A stretch of DNA of 64,000 nt, from NCBI GenBank assembly GCA_045802605.1, contig JBJMQS010000030.1:62001-126000 (forward strand), written 5' to 3'. The DNA is from JBJMQS01 sp045802605. GTDB lineage: Bacteria; Planctomycetota; Planctomycetia; Gemmatales; Gemmataceae. How positions within the stretch are numbered: position 1 is the first letter of the stretch; each line of letters starts with the position of its first letter. The translations under genes and the position numbers were made by a program. The notes under the pieces are model-generated. The model did no database searches, was not told the origin of the DNA, and saw only the letters and a list, made by a program, of their open reading frames with translations. Shown piece after piece: positions 25,887 through 34,731 of this stretch.

Positions 25887-28019
25887 GGTGTTGATTCGTG
25901 TAAACGAGCGACCCGAGGCGGTGGAATTGTTGATGATGGACTGAATCGACAAATCAGCCGGGAAGATAATCTAGGGAATGTGACTCACTATGCATTCGAC
26001 ACAGCCGGCAACCTCATATCGATTTCCGATCCATTGAGCCATGCAACGACGTATGACTACGACGCGCAAAACCTTGTCAAGTCAATCACTGACGCCGAAG
26101 GTGGGGTCACCTCTTTCGAGTATCGACTTGATGGGCGTCTGTTAAGCGTCACAGATCCAGAGGGCAACGAGACGTCGTACGATTATAATGCCGCGGGCCG
26201 GTTAACAGAGACAACCGATCCAAGGGGTAAGATCACGACCAACGTCTATGATGCCGCCAATCCTTTGACCGACATCTATGACCGCAATGATCGGCATATC
26301 CAGTTCACGTACGATGCGGCCGACCGCCGAACGGGCGAAACCTGGTATGACTCGAAGTCCAATGTCGTCAACACCGTCACCTATGAGTTTGATCTAGCTG
26401 ATCGCCTTACGCTGGCGTCCGACGACAATGCGAGCAATGGACGAGAGTATTGGGCGGACGGCTTACTTAAGGAAGAGCAATGATAATACACTCGGAATTC
26501 CGGAGATTGATCTGTATTACTATTATGGATCGGCGACGAGCCACTACATGCCGATCCTCGCGGTGGTGAGTGATGACCAAGGTGGGCAAGTCGTTTACGA
26601 TACGAATGAACTAGGTCGTCTCAATGACGCCTATCTTTATGACGGAACCGCGATTGTCGCATCGGCCATCATGCACTATACGGCTCAAGGCTGGCTTGAC
26701 ACGGTTACATTGAATGATGCGGATGGCCTGTCTTCCATCGTCTCGACCTACGACCATGACGCAGCTGGAAAACTTACCTCAATCAAGCACGAATCTATCG
26801 GCAGTTCCACAATAACACTCTCGGAATTCGATTACACCTATGACGACGCGGGCCGCATCACCCAATACACCGGGCCAGAAGGCACTCGGGACTATACGTA
26901 CGACAAAACAGATCAGATGTTGACGGTTACCGCCCCTTCCGGCCCAACAACACTTGAATCATTCTCCTACGACGCCAACGGCAACCGCGACATGTCTGGC
27001 TATAGTACGGTAACCGGCAACCGGTTGCATAGCGATGGTACCTCAATTACACCTACGACGACGAGGGCAACACTCTGACCAAGACCAGCATTTCCAGCGG
27101 CGAAATAACGAGCTATGAGTGGGACAATCGCGACCGACTAACGAAAGTAGAAGTTCGGACCTCGCTGGGAGCGCTGACATTCGAAGAGCGATACACGTAC
27201 GACGTGTTCAATCGCCGTATCGGCGTCTGGACTGACACCGACGGCGCTGGTAGCGGCTCCGGCGTGCAGAAGTGGTCGGCGTACGACGGAGAAAATACTT
27301 GGGCCGACTTTAACCACGCCGGCGACATGGTCACTCGCTACTTCAATGGTCGGGAAATGGACCAGCGCTTTGCCCGGTACGATGTAGTAGGCGAATCAAC
27401 AGCGTTTTATCTGACGGACATCATCAACAGCGTCCGACAGGTTGTCGATGCAATGGGAACTGTGCAGTATTCAGCGGACTACACCGCCTTCGGACAGATC
27501 GCCAGCCAGTCGGGAACTGGAGGAGATCGATTCACCTACACCGGTCGCGAACTAGACGCCAGCGGGCAATATTTCTACCGGTCGCGATATTACGGGGACG
27601 GACGATTCTTGAGCGAAGACTCAGTCGGCTTCCTTGCCGGCGATCCAAATCTTTATCGATACACCCGGAACTACTCGGTTAACACAACTGATCCCACAGG
27701 GAATTTCAGTTGGCGGGGGTGCCTAGGGGGTATTGTTACCGGGGGAATTGTTGGCGGCATCGTTGGCAATATTCCTGGCGCGATTGCGGGTGCGAGTTTG
27801 GGTTGCTTAGGTGGAGGTGTTGCGGCTAGTGGGTGTGTTCCCACGTGGAAACAATATGTCATCGGCGCAGAAGTAGGAGTGGTAGCAGGCTTCGTGGGAG
27901 GTTGGACTGGTCCAATCGTTTGGCGATGGATTAAGCCACCGCCGCCAACTCCAAAGCCCCGTCTCCCATGGCGAATTAATATAGATCGTCCTTTAGGCAG
28001 ACCACGCGGAATGGGTTAA
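25887..28019 (+). pseudogene. Truncated and frameshifted RHS/YD-repeat toxin gene
   Basis: YD repeats run throughout (DTAGNLISISDP, YDYNAAGRLTE, YDAADRRTGE, FDYTYDDAGRI). The frame changes near 26480 and again near 27040, then reads NYTYDDEGNTLTK and continues to the end. The RHS core finish is intact: YTGRELDASGQYFYRSRYYGDGRFLSEDSVGF, NLYRYTRNYSV and DPTG. The variable tip after it (FSWRGCLGGIVTGGIVGG and beyond, about 100 residues) is a glycine-zipper membrane-type module. The 5' end is missing: the frame meets TGA at 25884 and there is no N-terminal region. The tip may once have been a pore-forming toxin. Confidence 0.85.
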
Positions 28020-28069
28020 CCCGTCCTCTCCTAGCTCCAGTTGGTAGCTTACAGTTGGGAGCATTGAAA

Positions 28070-28372
28070 ATGTCATCTAACGAGCGGGACATTGATAAAT
28101 TGATGCAGCAGATTGAGGCGATGAACAAGTCATGGCGTGTCTTTCGTATTTCTGACTGTTTACTTTTTATCGCTTTTGTCGGCTTTCTCTCTTTTTCGCT
28201 CCTTGACCAGCAGTCAAATGGGGGTGTGATTGGATGCAATGCTGTGGTCACAATTTGGATTGCCGCGCGGCTCGAACAATTAAGAAGGAAATTCGATCTC
28301 GTCGAATCCATCATGGTACATTTGTTCATGGAACAGGGGTCACAGAATGAGAAGGATACAATGACATCGTAA
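28070..28372 (+). CDS. Small two-helix membrane protein, possible RHS immunity
   Basis: A 100-residue protein whose ATG at 28070 follows GGGAG. It has two membrane segments (CLLFIAFVGFLSFSLL and VIGCNAVVTIWIAARL) between charged helices (ERDIDKLMQQIEAMNKSWRVF; LEQLRRKFDLVESIM). It follows the RHS tip by 50 bases on the same strand, the usual place for an immunity gene. A membrane immunity protein would suit a membrane-active tip. Family not recognised. Confidence 0.65.
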   Translation: MSSNERDIDKLMQQIEAMNKSWRVFRISDCLLFIAFVGFLSFSLLDQQSNGGVIGCNAVVTIWIAARLEQLRRKFDLVESIMVHLFMEQGSQNEKDTMTS

Positions 28373-28519
28373 GAAGGATCTGGTGCTATGTTGCAAAGAG
28401 TAAAGTGAAGCCACTAGCCGGTTCTTAAGCAAGACTTTGCGTGACCGCGACTTGTCCATGGGGCCACTGGGCGATCGACGTTCTTGACAGGCTTATTAGA
28501 GTATCAGGAACCGCTTACA

Positions 28520-28615
28520 CGCCGCTTACCGCATCGGTCGTCGCCCGCCCCACCAAAGCGCGGTCCGGGACCCTGACGCCTGATGCGTGGGCGATGGGGG
28601 ACGCGGCGGCGCGGG
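28520..28615 (+). repeat. Nested-hairpin repeat, copy C
   Basis: A more diverged member of the family at 11043 and 16438: CGCCGC, CGTCGCCC, GGGACCC, GTGGGCGATGG and CGCGGCGGCG occur in the same order and at similar spacing. It lies downstream of the RHS relic and its small neighbour, just before the restriction-modification genes. Confidence 0.62.
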
Positions 28616-28748
28616 AATCTGACTGGAGTGAATCGCAACTTTTTCACTGAGTATGTCCGCAACGTACCTGCCAATCCCGCAAAGTCCGGCTAAAGTGAAG
28701 ATGACCCGATTTGATACGGGTTGATACGGCCCCCCGAGGAGAGCTTCT

Positions 28749-28934
28749 ATGCGGTGCTTCCTGAAAGGGGCTGCACAAAAGATAGGCGTCTCGTCGATCA
28801 CTCTTAAACGCTGGCTCATCAACGGAAGGGTCCGGGACGTTGCGCGAGACCGCAACGGCTGGCGAGTATTCACGGACGGCGATATTCGACGAATCAGGAC
28901 ATTTGCGAACCAAAGGCATGAGCCGGCCGCGTAG
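28749..28934 (+). CDS. MerR/excisionase-type helix-turn-helix protein
   Basis: A 61-residue protein: GAAQKIGVSSITLKRWLING forms the helix-turn-helix, and GWRVFTDGDIRRIRTFA the wing and recognition tail of MerR-like (HTH_17) domains. There is no effector domain. It ends 23 bases before the first methyltransferase gene, so it may act as a controller of the restriction-modification genes. GAGGAG precedes the start. Confidence 0.75.
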   Translation: MRCFLKGAAQKIGVSSITLKRWLINGRVRDVARDRNGWRVFTDGDIRRIRTFANQRHEPAA

Positions 28935-28957
28935 GCCAACAGGAATCGGGCTGACCC

Positions 28958-29866
28958 ATGAAGGGCGTCAGAAAAAACAGGGTGGTCAAAGAAGGGGTCA
29001 ATGGCCACACCCTTCCGCCCGATGAGCCCGCCAATATTGTTTCTCCTAAGAACAAGCTCAACGATCTAACGGCGAAGGAATGGCTGCCAGAGACGATTTC
29101 GGTCTGGACGCAGCGAGGCTTAGGCAAGGATCACACAGACACCGAAATTGAGCGGATGCACCCAGCCCCGTTTTCATTCACCGATGTCGCACGGCTCATC
29201 TCCTTTTTCACAAAGCGCGGCCAGACTGTGCTTGACCCCTTTGTCGGCGTCGGCTCAACGCTGAAAGCCTGCGCCGTGACCGGCCGACTCGGAATTGGCA
29301 TCGAGCTAAACCCTGAGTACGTCACCCTGACTAAGCGACGACTCTCCAAGGAATTGGAGCCTGGTCTTTTCACGAACAAGAAGGACCAGCAGATCATCCA
29401 AGGCGACGCCCGCGACGCGTTGAAGGCGCTTCCCGAAGCCAGCGTTGATTTCGTCGTAACGAGTCCGCCCTATTGGTGCATCCTCCACAAGGAGGACCAC
29501 AAAGCCAAGCAGGAGCGAAAGGCCAAGAAACTCGACACGCGATACGGCGACGACGAACGCGATCTTGGGAATATCAAATCCTACCCATCGTTCGTTGCGG
29601 AGCTTTCCGACGTTCTCGGGGAATGCTCAAGGGTGCTGCGACCCGAAGGGCATATGGCAGTTGTGGTCAGCGACTTTCGGGACAAGAAGCGCTTTCACAT
29701 GTTCCATGCCGACCTAGCAACCGGCTTAGAACAAAGGGGCTTCGTCCTCAAGGGAATCAAGGTTCTTTACCAGCGGCATAAGCGGATATTTCCCTACGGC
29801 TACCCAGCTGCTTACGTCCCAAATATCCATCACCAGTACATCCTCATCCTCAGGAACGAGAAGTGA
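28958..29866 (+). CDS. DNA methyltransferase with SPPYW motif (N4-cytosine or N6-adenine)
   Basis: A 302-residue enzyme with the cofactor motif DPFVGVGST near residue 93 placed before the catalytic TSPPYW near residue 168. The order (cofactor site, catalytic site, then target recognition) fits the gamma-like arrangement of amino-methyltransferases. SPPYW is commonest among N4-cytosine enzymes, though adenine enzymes also use it. The end (RIFPYGYPAAYVPNIHHQYILIL) is typical of this group. It overlaps the second methyltransferase as GTGA. Together with the convergent endonuclease it forms a restriction-modification system that should protect asymmetric sites. Confidence 0.88.
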   Translation: MKGVRKNRVVKEGVNGHTLPPDEPANIVSPKNKLNDLTAKEWLPETISVWTQRGLGKDHTDTEIERMHPAPFSFTDVARLISFFTKRGQTVLDPFVGVGSTLKACAVTGRLGIGIELNPEYVTLTKRRLSKELEPGLFTNKKDQQIIQGDARDALKALPEASVDFVVTSPPYWCILHKEDHKAKQERKAKKLDTRYGDDERDLGNIKSYPSFVAELSDVLGECSRVLRPEGHMAVVVSDFRDKKRFHMFHADLATGLEQRGFVLKGIKVLYQRHKRIFPYGYPAAYVPNIHHQYILILRNEK

Positions 29867-30687
29867 GGAATACCGTGGCAAGCAAGAAGCCCGCCGTCGC
29901 ATTCCCGATCGACGCGATTCAAGTAGGGGATTGCGTCAAGCTTATGCGCATGTTGCCCGATGGCTGCGCGTCCCTCATCATCGCTGACCCGCCCTACAAC
30001 CTGGGCAAGTCATTCGGCAATTGGAAGGAGTCGAAAGACATCAGCGAGTGGCTTCCGTGGTGCAAGACGTGGCTCACACAATGCGTACGATTGATGGACG
30101 ACGGCGGCAACATCTTCGTCTATGGAATCCACCACTATCTCTGTTACATCCAGGTCGTGCTTTATGATCTTGGCCTGACCTATCGTCGCCAGATCATCTG
30201 GAATTACGAGAACGGCTTTTCCGGCTACACGAAGTCCCTTGCGGCCCACTACGAGCCAATCCTTTGGTTTTCCAAAGGTGATGACTACACCTACCATCCC
30301 ATTCGAGAACCCTATAAGAGCGCAGAGCGCCTGAAGCACCCGGTCACAAAGAACGGCAAAGTGTGGACCCCGAATCCACTAGGGCGCATGGCTGGCGACG
30401 TGTGGTCGTTTCCGACTTTGGCCGGTCGGCGATTCCGAGATGAAAAAGTCAATCACCCAACCCAAAAATCCCTGATGCTCACGGATCGAATCGTGCAGCA
30501 CTTCTCGAATGAAGGCGATTTGGTCATCGTCCCGTTTGTCGGCAGCGGGACGGAATGCGTCTCAGCCGCGCAAAACGGTCGGCACTTCTGGGGAGCCGAG
30601 ATCAACCAAGACTATATCTCGATTGCGAATGATCGGTTGAAAAAGCTCGATACCGATCCGCATCTACTTAAGATCAAAGTATCCTGA
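29863..30687 (+). CDS. N6-adenine DNA methyltransferase (DPPY type, beta order)
   Basis: A 274-residue enzyme with ADPPYNLGK at residues 41-49, a central recognition region (RRQIIWNYENGF, HYEPILWFSKG, HPTQKS), and the cofactor site VPFVGSGTE near residue 225. This DPPY-first order is the beta class of adenine methyltransferases. The GTG at 29863 overlaps the first methyltransferase; a second GTG at 29875 has a slightly better binding site. Two methyltransferases of different order in one operon usually mean each modifies one strand of an asymmetric site. Its last 24 bases overlap the endonuclease gene on the other strand. Confidence 0.9.
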   Translation: MRNTVASKKPAVAFPIDAIQVGDCVKLMRMLPDGCASLIIADPPYNLGKSFGNWKESKDISEWLPWCKTWLTQCVRLMDDGGNIFVYGIHHYLCYIQVVLYDLGLTYRRQIIWNYENGFSGYTKSLAAHYEPILWFSKGDDYTYHPIREPYKSAERLKHPVTKNGKVWTPNPLGRMAGDVWSFPTLAGRRFRDEKVNHPTQKSLMLTDRIVQHFSNEGDLVIVPFVGSGTECVSAAQNGRHFWGAEINQDYISIANDRLKKLDTDPHLLKIKVS

Positions 30688-31980
30688 GAGGTCAGTGGTG
30701 GTGTCCGGGTTGGCCTTGAAGCCATCTCCTTCTTCGTCGCACCAGATGACGCTGATATCGCTCTTCTCCAACCAAGCAACATGCTCATCGGTGATTTGTT
30801 TTTCAAAACACGCCACCTTCTTGATGTGGTGTTCTTCGGTAAGCGACTTGATGGCGAACGATTCGTAGTAGAGCAATTGGGAAAGGGCTTCGCGGACCCG
30901 ATCAACCTCATCTTCGCGCGTGCCGCTTAAGCTCTTCACTTCGAGCAGAAGCCCTTTGCGGGTGAACAACGCCAGACAGTCGAACGGGCTCTCGAAAAGC
31001 GACGCTTTCTTGGAAGCGAGCATAGTCGCCGCCTTCTTGACAATCGCCTGGTGTCGATTGAAACGTGCCGTCAGCTTGGCCTTCTGCTCAAGCTTCTTGT
31101 CCGGGTCCGCGACCGGCTCAGCATCAAGCGTTTCATCGAACTCATCTTCTAAACGGGTGGTGGCGATCGTCTGGGGCGTGACGGACGATGGCTTACGGGT
31201 GACGGGTTGGGTTGTCGGCTCGGGCGTCGTGGATTCGTCATCCTCAATATCCTCCTCGTCGTATGACGGAGGAAGCGACTTGGCCTTTGCACCGGGGGAT
31301 TCGGCGAGATAAAAGTTGCCTTTGACCTTAAATACGTCGCCCAGTTGCTCTGCAAACCGCGGCAGGATCTTCTTGGCATTATCCCAGTTGGTTTCCTCGA
31401 CCCCAATCGCCTCGCGAATCTTATCTTCTTCCAGGTCGCTGAGTTTTGTGATGCGCTCAAGCTCGCCGTCGCTGTCGTCTTTGGCTTCAAGCGCAAGGGC
31501 GCATTTTGCTCGCGAGATTCCTGGCCGATTCGCCACAAGTCGAAGCAAAACCTGATAGGGGTGCGAGCTGACACCATCCTTGCCGTCATGGGTCATCTGG
31601 AGGATGGCAGTCCGCCACGCACGCAACAGCGCTGGGGTAAGCGCATCGGCACGGGCCTCTACGACTAGACGTCCTAGATTCGTTAGCTCAACGCCGTCGT
31701 GCTCGGTTGTGAGACTCAGGATACGAAAGAGTTCCCGTAACCCGCGTGGCCGGGTCCGAAGACTCTGATCGCCTTCTTTCGGAATCGCCTTTTGCTTGGC
31801 CAGGTAGTCTTCGATCGGAATAGGCTTATGGCCGGTTGAGAGCACGCCAGCCCGGACAAGAGTTTCGCCGTAGACGCCATCGTCTTTCGGATTCTTCCCT
31901 GCGTCGAGCAACTCTTGCAAAATCGCAAGGGCGTTGCTGAGCGTGATGAGGTTCGAAACTTGGTTCGGAAAACCCTTCAT
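30664..31980 (-). CDS. Restriction endonuclease-like protein with PD-(D/E)xK domain
   Basis: A 438-residue protein. The C-terminal domain has ESPFDCLALFTRKGLLLEVKSLSG, a D-x(n)-E-x-K nuclease core, then a helix with LSQLLYYESFAIK and a final strand set (DISVIWCDEEGDG). The N-terminal half is helical and may recognise DNA (LRELFRILSLTTEHDG, PYQVLLRLVANRPGISRAKCALALE). An acidic, proline-threonine linker (DEEDIEDDESTTPEPTT) separates them. Convergent placement with two methyltransferases makes it the cognate nuclease. The modular plan suits an enzyme cutting away from an asymmetric site, which is inference. Confidence 0.8.
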   Translation of the reverse strand: MKGFPNQVSNLITLSNALAILQELLDAGKNPKDDGVYGETLVRAGVLSTGHKPIPIEDYLAKQKAIPKEGDQSLRTRPRGLRELFRILSLTTEHDGVELTNLGRLVVEARADALTPALLRAWRTAILQMTHDGKDGVSSHPYQVLLRLVANRPGISRAKCALALEAKDDSDGELERITKLSDLEEDKIREAIGVEETNWDNAKKILPRFAEQLGDVFKVKGNFYLAESPGAKAKSLPPSYDEEDIEDDESTTPEPTTQPVTRKPSSVTPQTIATTRLEDEFDETLDAEPVADPDKKLEQKAKLTARFNRHQAIVKKAATMLASKKASLFESPFDCLALFTRKGLLLEVKSLSGTREDEVDRVREALSQLLYYESFAIKSLTEEHHIKKVACFEKQITDEHVAWLEKSDISVIWCDEEGDGFKANPDTTTDLSGYFDLK

Positions 31981-32185
31981 GGGCGGTCCTCGGAAAAACC
32001 CGTCGATTCCGCTGGGCAGTGTCCGAGGATGATTTAATGAGTATCACCTCAAGAGGTGTAGCCATTCTGTAGCCATTTTTTCGCCCAACCATGCCGAACC
32101 TCGCCCACCCGAGACTACTCATGCCTAATGCGGTTCGTATAAAAGCACCGAGAAGTTAGGCAGAAATGCCTAATTTCCTACTCCA

Positions 32186-32258
<73 letters not shown>

Positions 32259-32434
32259 ATAAACTTACGGCGAGTGAATCGGCTCGACCTACCAAAACCT
32301 ACCAACCGTTTTTGGTACAGCGTCTGATCTCATCATGGGTCGATGACGCAAGAGTCGTAGCGACTTAAATCAATTGGCATGTTGGATAGTTGTTTGCGGC
32401 ATCTACGCCCATTCCCAACCGGCCAGTTTTCGCA

Positions 32435-32962
32435 CTAGATCAGCGATCGTTTCTTGAATCTCGGACTCCTTTGCCGCTCAAAGGGTTCTTCAAGGGAGAT
32501 GGACTCTAGGTTTGCCTGTTTGGCGCTCTTCAGCTTTTCGATTTTTTTCCTGGCGTTCTCGCCCTCGCGGCTGGCTGCCCTTTCTAGGCCCACTGTCTTC
32601 GCTTTTTTCACCAGCTCACCCATACATGAAATCTGCAGCTGATAATGCAGATGCTTGATTCGGTCCCTAAGTGAATGTTGCGTTATCATCAAGAAGACTG
32701 GAATCTCCATTCCAGTAGACGCAATGATTTCGCAAATTGCGTCACTGCGGTCTTCATCGTCTTTTCCTCCCCGAAGAACCCGGATTTGTGTTCCTACTGA
32801 GGATCGCTGTAATGGGTCCAACCACCAATCAGCTAGTGATCGCATATTTGAATGGGCGTGCTCAAATTTTTCGTGACAACCGAGTTTACAAAGGTCGGGG
32901 CGATCAGCCGCAAGGATTTTACAAACATCCTTCTTGTCGCGGATTACGTCAATAAGTTCCAT
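32435..32962 (-). CDS. Hypothetical protein near tRNA-Lys
   Basis: A 175-residue soluble protein. The N-terminal part (ELIDVIRDKKDVCKILAADRPDLCKLG, SLADWWLDPLQRSS, TQIRVLRGGKDDEDRSDAICEIIASTG) is probably globular. The last 60 residues form a basic helix (RAASREGENARKKIEKLKSAKQ). No recognised motif. Position in an island with restriction-modification and toxin-type genes suggests defence or mobility, no more. Confidence 0.6.
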   Translation of the reverse strand: MELIDVIRDKKDVCKILAADRPDLCKLGCHEKFEHAHSNMRSLADWWLDPLQRSSVGTQIRVLRGGKDDEDRSDAICEIIASTGMEIPVFLMITQHSLRDRIKHLHYQLQISCMGELVKKAKTVGLERAASREGENARKKIEKLKSAKQANLESISLEEPFERQRSPRFKKRSLI

Positions 32963-33199
32963 GTTGCCTCGCTCACCGCCGTGAATATTCTGGGGTGGCC
33001 CCTCAGGTCTCTTTGTGACTCTTTGTTTGATTTGGCATCAAGGTATTCAGGCCGAGAGGTTGTTCTTTCCAGGAATTCTATTTAGTCTTTCTCAAATTAT
33101 GTGATTGGGCGGCCTAATGCGTCGATTGCCTCCACTTTGACTGATCCCTACTGAGTTGAGTAAGGAACTAGCGCAGGCAAACGCGAGTTGCTATGGCAC

Positions 33200-33608
33200 T
33201 TACAAGACAGCGGCAATCAGTTCGCTCACTTTATCCTTCAGCTTGATGGAAAGCACTTGGCAGTCACTTGCTTGGACGTTGACCTCGCCCGCTGGCCCGA
33301 TTTGAATTTGTTCGCCAGGCACTGAGATCTTGGCGATCGCATCGATAAGCTCTTTTTTCGCCTTGCCCCCGCGGTGCGCGATCGAGTTTCGGGCCTCGCG
33401 CGCCATTGTGACATAATCGTCCGTCCAGAACCGTGCCTTTGCGTTGGTAACTTTCGTCTCTAATTCTGTCCAAAAAACGCCTTGTCCCGTCACATATTTG
33501 GGATTGAGCTTTAACGATTTGTAGCAAGCATCAATGAAGCAATCATACGCAAAGAAGACCGTACAAAACGCCATGCCGGGTGCGACAGACATGACAAGTT
33601 GGAATTCG
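33200..33608 (-). pseudogene. HEPN-like gene truncated by the IS1-like element
   Basis: The remaining C-terminal part includes FFAYDCFIDACYKSL, FWTDDYVTMAREARNSIAHRGG and KKELIDAIAKISV. The RNSIAH step is an R-x4-H pattern of HEPN RNases and related RiboL-PSP/MAE-type HEPN proteins. The frame is open into the IS end, so the original N-terminus was removed; an ATG at 33592 could start a shortened product. No partner gene is seen. HEPN proteins are common RNA-cutting effectors. Confidence 0.6.
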
Positions 33609-34610
33609 GGTAGTGGGTCATTAGTGTGTTGATTCCGTGAGCAGTTCTTCAATCGTCCACGGATGGTCGGTCACGCCAGCGGCCATTGCTGGCGTCTTCT
33701 TTAAGCTACCGTGAACACGCACAAAGTTGTAGACCGCGAAGGTGATTGCCAGGGCCGCGCGGTGGTTGCTCCACTTCTTGCTGAAGCCATTCGTTAGGCG
33801 AGTCATGCGGCGTGTGGTCATTCGGATGTTCAAATTGACGCGCTCAACGTGGCTAGTGCAAATGCGGTCAGGGTCAGGGTTGCCACTGCAACACTTCTTC
33901 TCAATGCCGATCACCTGGGGCGGGCTGTAGCGGTGTTCGTCGCTGGCCTTGCCATATTCCTTGACCAACACGGCGTAGTCAAGTTTCGGCTTGTCGAGGA
34001 ACAATTCGACTGCGCCCGGATACGCGCGAAAGCCGTCAGACGTTAGCTGGAATCGCTTGTCGTGCGTTGCGGCCTTGAGGTTCTCCATGAACATCGCGGT
34101 GTTGAATCCATCGCGCTTGCCCAAGTGCCACGCCATAATCACTTTGGTGTTCCGTTCGATGCCGACGAAACAGTAGGCGTCCCCGAGTTCATCGTCTTCG
34201 ATGCCTTGGACTACCTTTGTCTTCTCTTTCATCCGAACAAAACCCCAAGTCTCATCGACCTGGACATCATCAACCGGCAGACCGGCAAAGCGGCTTTCCA
34301 TCATGGCCGCGACCTTTTCACCGACCACGCACAACAGCGCGAGTACCGTTCCCTTAGCCACGCCAGAGAGCCGGACAGTGGAGCGGACGCTGCAACCTTC
34401 GGAAAGCATCTTCAATACTTGGACGGCCTTCACCATCGGCAGGCGCATCTCATCAAGCGGCTTGGCCGGACGATTGGAGTAGGTCTTTTTGCAAGTGGCA
34501 CAGTGGAACCGCTGATTGCCGTAGCGGTCTTTGCCAAACTTGCGGCCTTCGGTTTTGCAGGTCGGACATTGCATGGCTAAACCTCATCAACACAACACTG
34601 ATAGTATACC
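33609..34610 (-). mobile_element. IS1-like insertion sequence
   Basis: About 1002 bp bounded by imperfect inverted ends: GGTAGTGGGTCATTAGTG inward from 33609, and GGTATACTATCAGTG read inward on the minus strand from 34610, both followed by GTTGAT. It contains one transposase gene. No matching 8-9 bp target duplication is visible, so one flank may have been deleted or recombined. A 14-bp palindrome (CCTGACCGGTCAGG, 34609-34622) straddles the right end. Confidence 0.75.
33621..34574 (-). CDS. IS1-family transposase, single frame
   Basis: A 317-residue DDE transposase. It opens with a zinc ribbon (MQCPTCK ... FHCATCKK), then a helix-turn-helix (GCSVRSTVRLSGVAKGTVLALL). The catalytic core contains VDETWGFV, FQLTSDGFRAYPGAV and, near the end, HVERVNLNIRMTTRRMTRLTNGFSKKW with the late acidic residue. 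It ends with AVYNFVRVHGSLKKTPAMAAG. Unlike classical IS1 it needs no frameshift between two reading frames. It looks intact. Confidence 0.9.
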   Translation of the reverse strand: MQCPTCKTEGRKFGKDRYGNQRFHCATCKKTYSNRPAKPLDEMRLPMVKAVQVLKMLSEGCSVRSTVRLSGVAKGTVLALLCVVGEKVAAMMESRFAGLPVDDVQVDETWGFVRMKEKTKVVQGIEDDELGDAYCFVGIERNTKVIMAWHLGKRDGFNTAMFMENLKAATHDKRFQLTSDGFRAYPGAVELFLDKPKLDYAVLVKEYGKASDEHRYSPPQVIGIEKKCCSGNPDPDRICTSHVERVNLNIRMTTRRMTRLTNGFSKKWSNHRAALAITFAVYNFVRVHGSLKKTPAMAAGVTDHPWTIEELLTESTH

Positions 34611-34638
34611 TGACCGGTCAGGAACGGCAAGGTGAATC

Positions 34639-34690
34639 TTTCGGAATTTCGAAATTCCGAAATTGACACCGATCCGCCATAGGTTACAAT
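34639..34690 (+). promoter_or_regulatory. Promoter with 24-bp palindromic operator
   Basis: A perfect 24-bp palindrome (34639-34662; half-site TTTCGGAATTTC) ends exactly one base before a consensus -35 box TTGACA (34663-34668), with TACAAT (34685-34690) after a 16-bp spacer. Transcription would start near 34697, and GGAG (34721-34724) then precedes the TTG start at 34732. The downstream HTH-ImmA protein is the obvious candidate to bind the palindrome. Confidence 0.75.
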
Positions 34691-34731
34691 CTCATTGGTT
34701 TGAATGGAATTCCTTTTTCAGGAGAACGCCA

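Noticed and set aside
33621..34574. Programmed frameshift in the IS1-like transposase
   Set aside because: The transposase is one uninterrupted frame with zinc ribbon, HTH and DDE core.
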